Assembly: GCA_002968845.1 (NCBI GenBank)
Contig: PVBG01000001.1
Span: 496,001 to 560,000 of the forward strand
Origin: Neorhizobium tomejilense
GTDB lineage: Bacteria; Pseudomonadota; Alphaproteobacteria; Rhizobiales; Rhizobiaceae
Length of the DNA stretch: 64,000 nucleotides
Direction of reading: 5' to 3'
Shown here one piece after another: positions 53,779-63,206 of this stretch (positions are counted from its first letter, which is position 1; each line of letters starts with the position of its first letter). The position numbers were made by a program, and so were the translations under genes. The notes below the pieces were generated by a model. That model saw only the letters and a program-made list of their open reading frames with translations. It was not told the origin of the DNA and made no database searches.

Positions 53779-54489
53779 ATGAGCGGGTTCCGCTTTTCTT
53801 TTCCGGCATGTGTCATCGCCGGGAAGGGTCGGATTGTGGCCGACGATATTTTGATGCTGCGCAAATACGCGTTCCCGGATGGCATTTGCTCCTCCGAAGA
53901 CGCGCTCGCCCTTTTTGCGCTGAATGATTCCTGTCCCGAACAAAGCCCCGAATGGTCGACCTATTTCGTCGAAAGCCTGACGGCATATCTCGTGCGCGGC
54001 ACGGAGCCGCTGGGACGCATCGACGACGCGAAAGCCGGTTGGCTGATGCGCACGATCGCCGCCGACGGCGCCGTGCGTTCCGCCCTGGAGCTCGAACTGC
54101 TGCTGCATGCCATGGAAATGGCATCCGAGGTGCCGGAGAGCCTCTCGGCCTTTGCGCTCGACCAGATCCGCCTGGCTCTCGAGCCCGGCGCGCGAGGCGC
54201 CTATCGTGCCATCCGCCCGGCCTCTGCCGGCATCACCGCCTTTGACCTCACCTATATCTGGCGGGTTCTGCGGGGAGCGACGGAACGTGGCCGGCTGATG
54301 CTGTCGCCGGTCGAAGCGCTGGTCCTGCGCGAGATCGACGAACTGGCCGATGCTAAGACCCATCATCCCGCCTGGCGGGAGATCATCGCGGCGGTGGCGA
54401 CATACGAAAGGCCGAAGGAAGTGCTGCGGTCGGGTCCCTGGCTGGTGACCGATGCCGGGCATCGCCTGACGCAGGAGGTGGCGGCCTGA
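53779..54489 (+). CDS. Rhizobial hypothetical protein
   Basis: 236 aa, soluble and helical, without signal peptide or membrane span. The middle holds E-L-E-L-L-L-H-A-M-E-M-A and D-E-L-A-D-A-K-T-H-H-P-A-W. ATG at 53779 follows CGGAGAAATAAAG, a good ribosome site. No catalytic motif recognised, nor any operon partner. Function unknown. Confidence 0.7.
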   Translation: MSGFRFSFPACVIAGKGRIVADDILMLRKYAFPDGICSSEDALALFALNDSCPEQSPEWSTYFVESLTAYLVRGTEPLGRIDDAKAGWLMRTIAADGAVRSALELELLLHAMEMASEVPESLSAFALDQIRLALEPGARGAYRAIRPASAGITAFDLTYIWRVLRGATERGRLMLSPVEALVLREIDELADAKTHHPAWREIIAAVATYERPKEVLRSGPWLVTDAGHRLTQEVAA

Positions 54490-54626
54490 CGATCCGCCGG
54501 CCGCGGCGCGTTGCACGGCTGCTCGTTCGCATTTTATCGGTTGGCTAAACCGCCTGGAAAATCAATCGGCCTAATGGTGTCCTTGATGATCGGCCGATGG
54601 CGAGCCGACAGGCTTCCGAGGTCGAT

Positions 54627-55895
54627 ATGACGCCTACCGTTTCCGCCGTCCTCTTGCTGACGATCAATCTCGGTCTGCTCTGGCTGCTGATGGCTGCGCC
54701 CGTCGGCCGCCGCACCATCACGCTGCGCCGGACACTCGAAATCGCTCCGGAGCGTCTGTGGCACGCCTTTCACCCCGGCGGCGAAGAAGCGAGCTGGAAC
54801 CCTTCGATCCTCTCCTCAGGGACGGAAAAGAACCGCGGCGGGATAGAGATCGCCTACAGCCATCCCGATCGCCACGGTGCGCCGATCCGGCGGGTCTTCA
54901 AGGTCGATGAAACGGTCGATAGTGCCGAGTTCTGCTACGAGAGCCGTGCACGCGTCGTCGACGACACCGCGCTCGACATTTCCTTCTGGCACAATTTCGA
55001 GGAATACCGCTCCGTGTCGCCTGCACCCGGCGGCTCCACGGTCACCCTCGCCCAGACGGACGACTATCGCGGCTTCGCCGTCTACCTGTTTCGCTATTTC
55101 ATGATCCGCCGCGAGCTTTCGTCGCTGACTGCCTGGCTGAAAAATGGCCGGCCGAAAACAGGCGGCATGATCGAACATCCGGTCGTCCAGATAGTCCTGG
55201 CGTTCCTCTCGACGCTGCTGCTCTGGCCCTTTTTTGGGCTCACCGCGGCGGGCCTGACGATCTCCATAATCCTGACCCTGGTCATCGTGCTGCACGAACT
55301 TGGGCACATGGCAGCCTATCGCGCCTTCGGGCATGAACGGGTCAGGATGATCTTCGTGCCGTTTCTCGGAGGCATCGCTATCGGCGGGCGGCCCTACAAC
55401 AGCCGCTTCGAGGTCGCCACCTGCGCGCTGATGGGTGCTGGCATGTCCGCCTTCCTCGTACCGGTGGTGATTTCCGTCCACGACCTCTCAAACGCCCACC
55501 TATTGTCCTCGTCCCTGCGTGAGCCGGCTCTGGTCTTCCTGCTGATATTAGGGGCCTTCAACCTCCTCAATCTTCTGCCGATGTCCCAGTTCGACGGCGG
55601 CCGGGTGCTGAGGCAGATCTTTCCCACCCGCAGCCTGCTCGTCGCCGGCAGTTTCGGAATCACGCTTCTGATGCTCTGGGTCGGTTACCGGATCGGCCTG
55701 TCATCGACCGCCCTGATCGCGGCACTTGCCGTCTTCACGCTGATGAGCCTGATGGGCATTTCGTCCGCCAAGCCGCGCGAAAGTCTCGACCCCATGCATC
55801 CGGGCGAGCGTTTGATGGCGGGCCTCGGCCTCTATGCCGCCGTCGCCATCCATTCGCACGGTATCGTCTATGCCTGCGACCGCCTTTTCGGCTGA
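54627..55895 (+). CDS. SRPBCC-M50 fusion: site-2-type membrane metalloprotease
   Basis: 422 aa. After one N-terminal helix (residues 5-24) comes a SRPBCC/START-like domain (30-150), then a multi-pass peptidase M50 domain with zinc motif H223-E-L-G-H227 and a second zinc/Asp site N-L-L-P-M-S-Q-F-D323-G-G. Such proteases cleave membrane proteins in regulated proteolysis. The lipid-binding-like N-domain is an uncommon fusion. ATG at 54627 follows CCGAGGTCGAT. Confidence 0.85.
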   Translation: MTPTVSAVLLLTINLGLLWLLMAAPVGRRTITLRRTLEIAPERLWHAFHPGGEEASWNPSILSSGTEKNRGGIEIAYSHPDRHGAPIRRVFKVDETVDSAEFCYESRARVVDDTALDISFWHNFEEYRSVSPAPGGSTVTLAQTDDYRGFAVYLFRYFMIRRELSSLTAWLKNGRPKTGGMIEHPVVQIVLAFLSTLLLWPFFGLTAAGLTISIILTLVIVLHELGHMAAYRAFGHERVRMIFVPFLGGIAIGGRPYNSRFEVATCALMGAGMSAFLVPVVISVHDLSNAHLLSSSLREPALVFLLILGAFNLLNLLPMSQFDGGRVLRQIFPTRSLLVAGSFGITLLMLWVGYRIGLSSTALIAALAVFTLMSLMGISSAKPRESLDPMHPGERLMAGLGLYAAVAIHSHGIVYACDRLFG

Positions 55896-55972
55896 TCACC
55901 CACCTTCGATATCACATGCCATCGACGTCTCCACCCATTGACATCAACCCGCCAAGCGGCTCAAAAGGTTAC

Positions 55973-56587
55973 ATGAAAAGCGAAAACCCCACACTACCGT
56001 CCGGCTATTCCGCGGTCCCTCCGGGCAAGATTGCCACCGTCGTGACCTGCCTCGAAATGTTCGAGAAGCCGCGCAGGAAAACCGCGACGGCGCCGGACAC
56101 GCTTACCCTGGAACGCTGGCAGTCTCCTGCTCCCGACGAATACCGCGCGCTGTTCCGCGCGGTCGGCGAGAACTGGATGTGGGTCTCGCGGCTGGTCATG
56201 AGCGACGACGAACTTGCCTCGGTCCTCGGCGATCCGCAGGTCGAGATTTACGTCCTTCTCGACGGCGGCCGCCGGATCGGCCTCCTGGAGCTCGATTTCC
56301 GGGAACAGGGCGAATGCGAACTCGTCTATTTCGGCCTCGTTACCGGTGCGATCGGCAAGGGCGCCGGCCGTTTCATGATGAACTGGGCGATCGAGAGGGC
56401 CTGGGCGCATCCGATCCGTCGTTTCTGGGTGCATACCTGCCACTTCGACCACCCGGCCGCCATGCAGTTCTACCAGCGGTCGGGGTTCACGCCCTACGCC
56501 CTGATGGTCGAAGTGCTCGACGATCCGCGGCTGACTGGCCTGGCGCCGCGCACGACCTCGCCGCACGTGCCCCTGATCGGTCCCTGA
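55973..56587 (+). CDS. GNAT family N-acetyltransferase
   Basis: 204 aa. N-terminal ~40 polar residues followed by a GNAT core: L-V-Y-F-G-L-V-T-G-A-I-G-K-G-A-G-R-F-M (acetyl-CoA site, G-x-G-x-G variant) and W-V-H-T-C-H-F-D-H-P-A-A-M-Q-F-Y-Q-R-S-G-F. Substrate unknown. ATG at 55973 follows CTCAAAAGGTTAC. Just before the adhC gene in the same direction. Confidence 0.86.
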   Translation: MKSENPTLPSGYSAVPPGKIATVVTCLEMFEKPRRKTATAPDTLTLERWQSPAPDEYRALFRAVGENWMWVSRLVMSDDELASVLGDPQVEIYVLLDGGRRIGLLELDFREQGECELVYFGLVTGAIGKGAGRFMMNWAIERAWAHPIRRFWVHTCHFDHPAAMQFYQRSGFTPYALMVEVLDDPRLTGLAPRTTSPHVPLIGP

Positions 56588-56692
56588 TCCGCTCACCGAA
56601 ATGCGACCGCGAACGGCTCGTTCCGGCTTGAGCCGGCCCCCTCGCCTGTGCCAAGGTCGCGCCGAATCTACAAAGCCTCAAGGGAGAACATC

Positions 56693-57820
56693 ATGGATGT
56701 CCGCGCCGCCGTTGCCGTTCAGGCTGGCAAACCGCTCGAAGTCATGACCGTGCAGCTCGATGGCCCCCGCGCCGGCGAAGTGCTGATCGAGGTGAAGGCG
56801 ACCGGCATCTGCCATACCGATGATTTCACTCTGTCCGGCGCCGATCCGGAAGGCCTCTTTCCGGCGATCCTCGGCCACGAGGGTGCCGGCATCGTCGTCG
56901 ACGTCGGCCCTGGCGTCACCTCGGTCAAGAAGGGCGATCATGTCATCCCGCTCTATACGCCGGAATGCCGCGAATGTCCGTCGTGCCTGTCGCGCAAGAC
57001 CAATCTCTGCACCGCCATCCGCTCGACCCAGGGCCAGGGGCTGATGCCCGACGGCACCTCGCGCTTCTCGATCGGCAAGGACAAGATCCATCACTATATG
57101 GGCTGCTCGACCTTTGCGAATTACACGGTCCTTCCGGAAATCGCGGTCGCCAGGATCAACCCGGACGCCCCCTTCGACAAGGTCTGTTACATTGGCTGCG
57201 GCGTGACGACGGGCATCGGCGCCGTCATTAACACCGCCAAGGTGGAGATCGGCGCCACCGCCATCGTCTTCGGGCTCGGCGGCATCGGTTTGAACGTCAT
57301 CCAGGGCCTGCGGCTGGCCGGCGCCGACATGATCATCGGCGTCGATCTGAACAACGACAAGAAGGCTTGGGGCGAACGCTTCGGCATGACCCATTTCGTC
57401 AATCCTAAGGAAGTCGACGGCGACATCGTCCCCTATCTCGTCAATCTGACGAAGCGCGGCGCCGACCAGATCGGCGGAGCCGACTATACGTTCGACTGCA
57501 CCGGCAATACCAAGGTCATGCGCCAGGCGCTCGAAGCCTCGCATCGCGGCTGGGGCAAGTCGGTGGTAATCGGCGTTGCCGGCGCCGGCCAGGAAATTTC
57601 CACCCGTCCCTTCCAGCTCGTCACCGGCCGCACCTGGATGGGCACGGCCTTCGGCGGAGCCCGCGGCCGCACCGACGTTCCGAAGATCGTCGACTGGTAC
57701 ATGGAGGGCAAGATCGAAATCGACCCGATGATTACCCACACGATGCCGCTCGAAGACATCAACAAGGGTTTTGAGCTGATGCATGGCGGCGAATCGATTC
57801 GCAGCGTAGTGATTTACTGA
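56693..57820 (+). CDS. frmA: S-(hydroxymethyl)glutathione dehydrogenase / class III alcohol dehydrogenase
   Basis: 375 aa. Oxidises the formaldehyde-glutathione adduct. Catalytic zinc ligands G-I-C-H-T-D and G-H-E-G-A-G, structural zinc Cys in [17 protein letters not shown], and the NAD fold G-L-G-G-I-G. Length is normal. ATG has AAGGGAGAACATC upstream. Works with the fghA product encoded three genes on. Confidence 0.96.
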   Translation: MDVRAAVAVQAGKPLEVMTVQLDGPRAGEVLIEVKATGICHTDDFTLSGADPEGLFPAILGHEGAGIVVDVGPGVTSVKKGDHVIPLYTPECRECPSCLSRKTNLCTAIRSTQGQGLMPDGTSRFSIGKDKIHHYMGCSTFANYTVLPEIAVARINPDAPFDKVCYIGCGVTTGIGAVINTAKVEIGATAIVFGLGGIGLNVIQGLRLAGADMIIGVDLNNDKKAWGERFGMTHFVNPKEVDGDIVPYLVNLTKRGADQIGGADYTFDCTGNTKVMRQALEASHRGWGKSVVIGVAGAGQEISTRPFQLVTGRTWMGTAFGGARGRTDVPKIVDWYMEGKIEIDPMITHTMPLEDINKGFELMHGGESIRSVVIY

Positions 57821-57906
57821 GCGAAGTTCCGCGATGTTCCGGAACACGCTCCGATACTGCGAATAGAGCTAGGATTTAACTCCGTTTAATGTGAGGAACG
57901 CAGAAG

Positions 57907-58095
57907 ATGTACAAATTTGAAATCTACCAGGACAAGGCTGGGGAATACCGTTTTCGCTTCAAGGCTTCGAACGGCCAGTCCATGTTCTCTTCCGAAGGTT
58001 ATTCGGCCAAGGCTTCCGCCGTTTCGGCCATAGAATCGATCAAGAAAAACGTACCCGGCGCAGCAGTCGACGACCAGACCACTGCCGTCGCCTGA
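57907..58095 (+). CDS. DUF1508 (YegP-like) protein
   Basis: 62 aa, one YegP module: K-F-E-I-Y-Q-D-K-A-G-E-Y-R-F-R-F-K-A-S-N-G, then S-S-E-G-Y-S-A-K-A-S-A. YegP has two such modules; single ones are common in alphaproteobacteria. Function unknown. ATG at 57907 follows GTGAGGAACGCAGAAG. A hairpin at 58108-58133 follows. Confidence 0.88.
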   Translation: MYKFEIYQDKAGEYRFRFKASNGQSMFSSEGYSAKASAVSAIESIKKNVPGAAVDDQTTAVA

Positions 58096-58107
58096 AGCAT
58101 ATCCTGC

Positions 58108-58133
58108 GCGTAGCCCGCTGCGGTGGGCTACGC
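58108..58133 (+). terminator. Hairpin after yegP-like gene
   Basis: GCGTAGCCC pairs with GGGCTACGC over an 8-nt loop, 12 nt after the stop. No T-run follows, so termination is uncertain. Confidence 0.4.
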
Positions 58134-58182
58134 TGCCTCCCCTCGTGCGGGAGGTCGCCGGATTGGGCCTGAGTATCCATCC

Positions 58183-58629
58183 ATGATCTATGTCGACGCC
58201 GATGCCTGTCCGGTCAAGCCGGAGGTCCTGAAAGTCGCTGAACGCCACGGCATCGAAGTGACCTTCGTCGCCAATTCCGGCCTGCGCCCCACTCGTGATC
58301 CGATGGTCCACAACGTCATCGTTTCTGCCGGTTTCGATGCCGCCGACAACTGGATCGCCGAGCGCGCCGGACCCGCCGATATCGTCATCACCGCCGACGT
58401 GCCGCTGGCCGTACGCTGCGTAGCATCGGGCGCGCAGGTGACCGGTCCGACCGGCAGGGTCTTCGACGAGACCAATATCGGCATGGCGAGCGCCATGCGC
58501 GACCTTGGGGCGCATTTGCGCGAGACCGGCGAAAGCAAGGGCTACAACGCCGCCTTTTCCCCACGCGACCGTTCGAAATTCCTGGAAACGCTGGACAGGC
58601 TCTGCCGCCGGTCCAAATCGGCCACGTGA
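58183..58629 (+). CDS. DUF188 / YaiI-YqxD family protein
   Basis: 148 aa. Starts M-I-Y-V-D-A-D-A-C-P-V-K and has D-I-V-I-T-A-D-V-P-L-A and D-E-T-N-I-G: a NYN/PIN-like fold, probably nuclease-related, role unknown. ATG at 58183 preferred; the upstream frame from 58123 includes the hairpin. Followed 16 nt later by the DUF1345 gene. Confidence 0.9.
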   Translation: MIYVDADACPVKPEVLKVAERHGIEVTFVANSGLRPTRDPMVHNVIVSAGFDAADNWIAERAGPADIVITADVPLAVRCVASGAQVTGPTGRVFDETNIGMASAMRDLGAHLRETGESKGYNAAFSPRDRSKFLETLDRLCRRSKSAT

Positions 58630-58645
58630 GCGATCGGAAAGCCGG

Positions 58646-59308
58646 ATGCCGAGCCCCTGGCGCAGATTGACCTATCACCGGCACGGGCCGTTCTTCGCCG
58701 CCACGATCGCCTCGCTGGTCTGTCTTCCGTTCCTGCTCCTCTACATGCCGGAACTCGCGCCCGGCATTGCAGTCATCGTCTTCTTCCTGATCTATCTTGT
58801 CATGATGGCCTCTCGCATCAGCAAGCTCGACGGCCCCACGTTGAGAGACAAGGGGCAGAACGACGACGAACCGGCGCCCGTCATCCTCGCCGTGACCTTG
58901 CTTGCCGTCGCCGCCGCCATTGTTTCGCTGTTCGAGGCCTTGAACCGCTCGCAGCCCGCGGGTGCTGCCTCCGTGTCGCTTGCCTTCGCATCCGTCGTGC
59001 TCGGCTGGCTGACGATCCACACCATGTTCGCCATGCACTATGCCCATCGCTTCTGGCGGCCGGAGGAACAGGCGGAGGAGAACGAGGTGAAACGCGGCGG
59101 CCTCGATTTCCCCGAAACCGACGAGCCCGGCGCCTACGATTTCCTCTATTTCTCGTTCGTCATCGGCATGACCGCCCAGACCTCGGACGTCCAGATCACC
59201 ACGACCGATATGCGCCGCATCAACCTCCTGCATGCGGTCGTGTCCTTCTTTTTCAACACCGTCCTTGTCGCCGCGGCCGTCAACGCCGTCGTGTCGATGG
59301 GCAACTGA
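58646..59308 (+). CDS. DUF1345 family membrane protein
   Basis: 220 aa with five transmembrane helices. The pattern M-F-A-M-H-Y-A-H-R-F-W and later F-S-F-V-I-G-M-T-A-Q-T-S-D-V is the family mark. Function unknown. ATG at 58646 follows CGGAAAGCCGG. 19 nt upstream of fghA. Confidence 0.9.
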   Translation: MPSPWRRLTYHRHGPFFAATIASLVCLPFLLLYMPELAPGIAVIVFFLIYLVMMASRISKLDGPTLRDKGQNDDEPAPVILAVTLLAVAAAIVSLFEALNRSQPAGAASVSLAFASVVLGWLTIHTMFAMHYAHRFWRPEEQAEENEVKRGGLDFPETDEPGAYDFLYFSFVIGMTAQTSDVQITTTDMRRINLLHAVVSFFFNTVLVAAAVNAVVSMGN

Positions 59309-59327
59309 TATTTTTTGAGGAGCACCG

Positions 59328-60161
59328 ATGAAGGTCCTTTCCCAGAACACTGCCTTCGGCGGCATGCAGGGCGTGTTCATGCACGATTCCGAAGCCTGCA
59401 AATGCGAGATGACTTTCGCCGTCTTCGTGCCGCCTCAGGCGATCAAGGAGCCCTGCCCTGTTGTCTGGTATCTTTCGGGCCTCACCTGCACCCATGCCAA
59501 CGTCATGGAAAAGGGCGAATACAGACGGATGGCCGCGGAACTCGGCCTGATCGTCATCTGCCCGGATACCAGCCCGCGCGGCAATGACGTGCCCGACGAG
59601 CTCACCAACTGGCAGATGGGCAAGGGCGCCGGCTTCTATCTCGATGCTACGGAAAAGCCGTGGGCCGAAAACTATCAGATGCACACCTACATCACCGAGG
59701 AACTGCCGAACTTCGTCAGCCAGCATTTTCGCATGGACATGGGCCGCCAGGGGATTTTCGGCCATTCCATGGGCGGTCACGGCGCGATGACGATCGCGCT
59801 TCGGAACCCCGACCGCTTCAGGAGCTGCTCCGCCTTCGCGCCCATCGTCGAGCCCTCGACCGCCGACTGGTCAGTGCCGGCCTTCGAGAAATATCTGGGC
59901 GCCGATCGCTCCACCTGGCGGCAATACGACGCCTGCGCTCTGGTCGAGGACGGCGCGCGCTTTCCGGAATTCCTGATCGACCAGGGCAAGGCCGACGGTT
60001 TCCTCGAAAACGGCCTGCGCCCCTGGCTGTTCGAGGAAGCGGCCAAGGGAACGGATATCGACGTGACGCTGCGGATGCAGGAGCGCTACGACCACTCGTA
60101 TTATTTCATCTCGACCTTCATGGACGACCATCTCCGCTGGCACGCGGAACGGCTGGGGTAG
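59328..60161 (+). CDS. fghA: S-formylglutathione hydrolase
   Basis: 277 aa esterase-D-like enzyme. Hydrolyses S-formylglutathione to formate and glutathione after FrmA. Motifs: Y-L-S-G-L-T-C-T-H-A-N, G-H-S-M-G-G-H-G with the nucleophile Ser, D-Q-G-K-A-D and R-Y-D-H-S-Y-Y-F with the His. Length normal. Convergent with the next gene. Confidence 0.95.
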   Translation: MKVLSQNTAFGGMQGVFMHDSEACKCEMTFAVFVPPQAIKEPCPVVWYLSGLTCTHANVMEKGEYRRMAAELGLIVICPDTSPRGNDVPDELTNWQMGKGAGFYLDATEKPWAENYQMHTYITEELPNFVSQHFRMDMGRQGIFGHSMGGHGAMTIALRNPDRFRSCSAFAPIVEPSTADWSVPAFEKYLGADRSTWRQYDACALVEDGARFPEFLIDQGKADGFLENGLRPWLFEEAAKGTDIDVTLRMQERYDHSYYFISTFMDDHLRWHAERLG

Positions 60162-60164
60162 GTC

Positions 60165-60653
60165 TCACGGAAACAGCGCCGTCGCCATTGTCGGGCGGCG
60201 CTGGCCGTCGAGGCGGAATTCGCTGGAGATGCGGTCGGCGATCTTTTCGGCGAGGTCACGGTCAGCAGTGTCCCCGTCCAGCAGATAGATCGACGTCTTG
60301 AACGTCCCCCTGGCGATCGGTTCGCCGCTGTTGACCGAAATCGCCTGCACCGTCACCTTCGCCTCATGCCGGCTGCCGATCAGCATGGGCATATGCGACA
60401 TCTCGTCTATTCGCACCGAGATGATCGTCCGCGGCAGGGCGATCGACCTGACGGTTGCGCGGATCGCCTCGTCGACCAGCATGTCGGTGGCGATCACCAA
60501 TTCCTTCGGCACATCCGGCCGAGCGGTCACGAAGGCGCCGCGCACGTCATAGAAAAGTTTTTCCTGCGCGGTGTTTGCCTGTTCCAGACGGAACGACATC
60601 AGCGGCAGGGCCGTCAAAGCAATGAGACAGAAACGTGAGAGACGACGAAACAT
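60165..60653 (-). CDS. Periplasmic hypothetical protein
   Basis: 162 aa with a signal peptide (F-C-L-I-A-L-T-A-L-P-L-M-S-F). The mature part has alternating strands with many Ile/Val and the segment Y-L-L-D-G-D-T-A-D-R-D-L-A-E-K-I-A-D-R. No recognised motif; rhizobial envelope protein of unknown role. Convergent with fghA (3 nt apart). Confidence 0.65.
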   Translation of the reverse strand: MFRRLSRFCLIALTALPLMSFRLEQANTAQEKLFYDVRGAFVTARPDVPKELVIATDMLVDEAIRATVRSIALPRTIISVRIDEMSHMPMLIGSRHEAKVTVQAISVNSGEPIARGTFKTSIYLLDGDTADRDLAEKIADRISSEFRLDGQRRPTMATALFP

Positions 60654-60710
60654 GAAGGGACCCGCAAGACGGCACCTTCAGATGTTCCAACGAACACGGT
60701 TAGAGAACGA

Positions 60711-61502
60711 TTAAGCCGAGGGCTTCAAGGCAAGAAAAGTTTCGGTCGCCGCCCGCATCTCCTCGAGCCGCTTGGCGCGGCGATGTTCAGCCTCCGCGTC
60801 CGTGCCCCAATGTTCGTTCGTCCAGTCCTCGTCGAGATGGGCGAGCGTCCAGGCCTCGTCGGCGGTGAGCCGGCCTTCCGCGAAGGCAAGCGCCAGGATC
60901 GCCGAACCGGTCAGCGTCGTCACCGTGTGCAGCACGGCGAGTTCGATCGGCGTATCGTATTTCTTCAGCGTCACCGCAAAGGCGGCGGTCGCCTCCTTTG
61001 GCTGCTCCTGGGGCATCACGCCCTCGACCAGGATGAAGCGGGCGCCGAGTTCGTTCGCGGCCCAGTCGACGATCGGATCCCATTGTTCGCTCTGGCGGGC
61101 GACCAGGTTTTCCGGTGTTTCGGCGCGGTAGCAGAGCAGGTCGCTCGAAGAGAAGCGCAGGATATCCTCGAAGACCGCCTGGGGGTCGGTGGCGATGCCG
61201 TCGATCGCGGTGTTGACGAGCCGTGTCACCGGCATGGTGCCCGGGTCGATCACGTCCACCTGATTGGCCCATTCGTCGCGGATCAGTTCGGCAAGCCGTG
61301 CCGTCGGAGCGACGAGCCCGTTCTTGGCCGGCGTCCTGACCGGCCTGCCATCGAGATGGATGGCATGGCCGCCCTCGTCCTCGGCAACCGATACTTCTTT
61401 GTAGAAGCGCTTCGGCAGCGGCTTGTGCATCTGGATCTGCGCCCGCCGCGTCGGATCCGGATGGCTCAGCGCTTCGGATGGATCGGGAAACATGTCACGC
61501 AT
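60711..61502 (-). CDS. ATP12 family chaperone protein
   Basis: 263 aa. Matches ATP12 (assembly factor for F1 ATPase alpha subunit), with K-R-F-Y-K-E-V-S-V, P-V-R-T-P-A-K-N-x-L, I-R-D-E-W and D-L-L-C-Y-R-A-E near the middle. Common in alphaproteobacteria and mitochondria. The start at 61502 lies 12 nt after the HAD gene stop, in one run with HAD and RluA genes. Confidence 0.93.
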   Translation of the reverse strand: MRDMFPDPSEALSHPDPTRRAQIQMHKPLPKRFYKEVSVAEDEGGHAIHLDGRPVRTPAKNGLVAPTARLAELIRDEWANQVDVIDPGTMPVTRLVNTAIDGIATDPQAVFEDILRFSSSDLLCYRAETPENLVARQSEQWDPIVDWAANELGARFILVEGVMPQEQPKEATAAFAVTLKKYDTPIELAVLHTVTTLTGSAILALAFAEGRLTADEAWTLAHLDEDWTNEHWGTDAEAEHRRAKRLEEMRAATETFLALKPSA

Positions 61503-61514
61503 GGAAATAAAACC

Positions 61515-62168
61515 TCAGCCGATATGGCTCAGCAACTCGCTCGGATGATGGATGATCGCGTCGGCTCCGGCCTTGTTCAGCTCGTCTACCGAGGCGTAAC
61601 CCCAGGCAACGCCGATCGCCGTGGCGCCGGCCGCCTTTGCCATCTGCATATCGTAAATGGCATCGCCGATGACAAGAGTGTCGGAAGGTTTCATGCCGGT
61701 CTCGTCGCAGCATTCGGTCACCATCGCCGGATGCGGCTTCGATGGGCAGTCGTCGGCGGTGCGCGACACCATGAAATACTTGTCGAACCCGTGCGTCTCC
61801 ACGACCAGCTTCAGGCCGCGCCGCGATTTGCCGGTCACCGCGCCGATCAGCAGGTCCTTGCGCGGACCGATCGTGTCGATCAGATCGCGAATCCCCTCGA
61901 ACAATGGCTCCTTGAAACCGAGATCCTGGCGCACGACGGCAAACAGCGTCTTGTAATAGGCCATCATCTCGACGGCTTCTTCGTCCGCATGCGGCTTTCC
62001 CTGCATGCGGGCGATCGCGATGTCGAGCGTCAGCCCGATGATCGCCTTGGTGTCCTCCACCTTGGGTTCCGGCTTGTCGAAATGGGCGAAGGTGCGGCGC
62101 ATGGTTTCGTGGATCAGGTTCGCGCTGTCGACCAGCGTGCCATCGCAATCGAAAAGGACCAGTTTCAT
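61515..62168 (-). CDS. HAD family hydrolase (phosphoglycolate phosphatase-like)
   Basis: 217 aa. HAD motifs D-C-D-G-T-L-V-D-S (nucleophile Asp8), V-T-G-K-S, K-P-H-P and G-D-A-I-Y-D. Cap type 1. Substrate not readable. Its ATG overlaps the RluA stop (ATGA), and ATP12 follows, so three genes share a transcript. Confidence 0.92.
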   Translation of the reverse strand: MKLVLFDCDGTLVDSANLIHETMRRTFAHFDKPEPKVEDTKAIIGLTLDIAIARMQGKPHADEEAVEMMAYYKTLFAVVRQDLGFKEPLFEGIRDLIDTIGPRKDLLIGAVTGKSRRGLKLVVETHGFDKYFMVSRTADDCPSKPHPAMVTECCDETGMKPSDTLVIGDAIYDMQMAKAAGATAIGVAWGYASVDELNKAGADAIIHHPSELLSHIG

Positions 62169-63157
62169 TCTTCGTCGTCCCTGCGGCCGTTTTCCATGTC
62201 GAAGCCGAGAAGGTTCCAGCTCTGCACCATATGCGGCGGCAGAGGTGCCGTGACCTTCAGCCGGCCGCCGTTCGGATGCGGGATGTCGATATGGCGTGCG
62301 TGGAGATGCAGCTTCTTCTGGATGCCGCCGGGAAAATCCCAGTTATGATCGTCGTCAAAATATTTCGGGTCGCCGATGATCGGATGGCCGATATACAGCG
62401 CATGGACGCGCAGCTGATGGGTGCGGCCGGTATAGGGCTCCATCTCCAGCCAGCAGAGCGTCTGCGCCGCCATTTCCAGAACGCGGTAATAAGACACCGC
62501 GTGGTCGGCGCCGTCCTCGCCGTGCCTGGCGATCCGCATGCGGTCGCCGTCCGGCGTCTGTTCCTTCACCAGCCAGGTGGAGATCTTGTCCTCGTGCTTG
62601 CGCGGCACGCCCTTGACCAGCGCCCAATAGGTCTTCTTGGTATCGCGCTCGCGAAATGCGGCCGTCAGCTTCTGCGCAGCACCGCGGGTGCGGGCGATCA
62701 CCAGCACGCCCGACGTGTCGCGGTCGAGCCTGTGCACGAGCCGCGGCTTTTCACCCTTCGGACTGATCCAGCTGTCGAGCATCTGGTCGATATGTCGGGC
62801 GACGCCCGATCCGCCCTGCACCGCAAGGCCGGCCGGCTTGTTGAGCACGATGACCTTCTCGTCCTCGTGCAGAACCATGCGCGACAGCAGTTCGAAATCG
62901 CTGGAATGCTTGAGATCCTTGCCGGCGATCGGCCCCGTCTTCTTCGCATCCACGTCCAGAGGCGGAATGCGCACCGTCTGCCCAGGCTGTATGCGGGCGT
63001 CGGACTTCACCCGTCCGCCGTCGACGCGCACCTGTCCGGAGCGCAGCAGTTTCTGGAGCGGCCCGAAGCCGAGGCCCGGGTAGTGGATCTTGAACCAGCG
63101 GTCGAGACGCATTCCCGCTTCGTCCGCTTCGACGCGGATATGCTCGATGCCTGCCAT
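62165..63157 (-). CDS. RluA family pseudouridine synthase
   Basis: 330 aa. N-terminal S4 RNA-binding domain (residues 15-75), then R-L-V-H-R-L-D-R-D-T-S-G with the catalytic Asp and the end P-Y-T-G-R-T-H-Q-L-R-V-H. RluC/RluD-type modification of 23S rRNA is likely; the exact uridine cannot be given. ATG at 63157 preferred over the long upstream frame. Confidence 0.93.
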   Translation of the reverse strand: MAGIEHIRVEADEAGMRLDRWFKIHYPGLGFGPLQKLLRSGQVRVDGGRVKSDARIQPGQTVRIPPLDVDAKKTGPIAGKDLKHSSDFELLSRMVLHEDEKVIVLNKPAGLAVQGGSGVARHIDQMLDSWISPKGEKPRLVHRLDRDTSGVLVIARTRGAAQKLTAAFRERDTKKTYWALVKGVPRKHEDKISTWLVKEQTPDGDRMRIARHGEDGADHAVSYYRVLEMAAQTLCWLEMEPYTGRTHQLRVHALYIGHPIIGDPKYFDDDHNWDFPGGIQKKLHLHARHIDIPHPNGGRLKVTAPLPPHMVQSWNLLGFDMENGRRDDEE

Positions 63158-63206
63158 CAAAGCTCTTTCATATCTATGTGTGGGCCGGCGGCCCTTTGCC
63201 CGGTCT

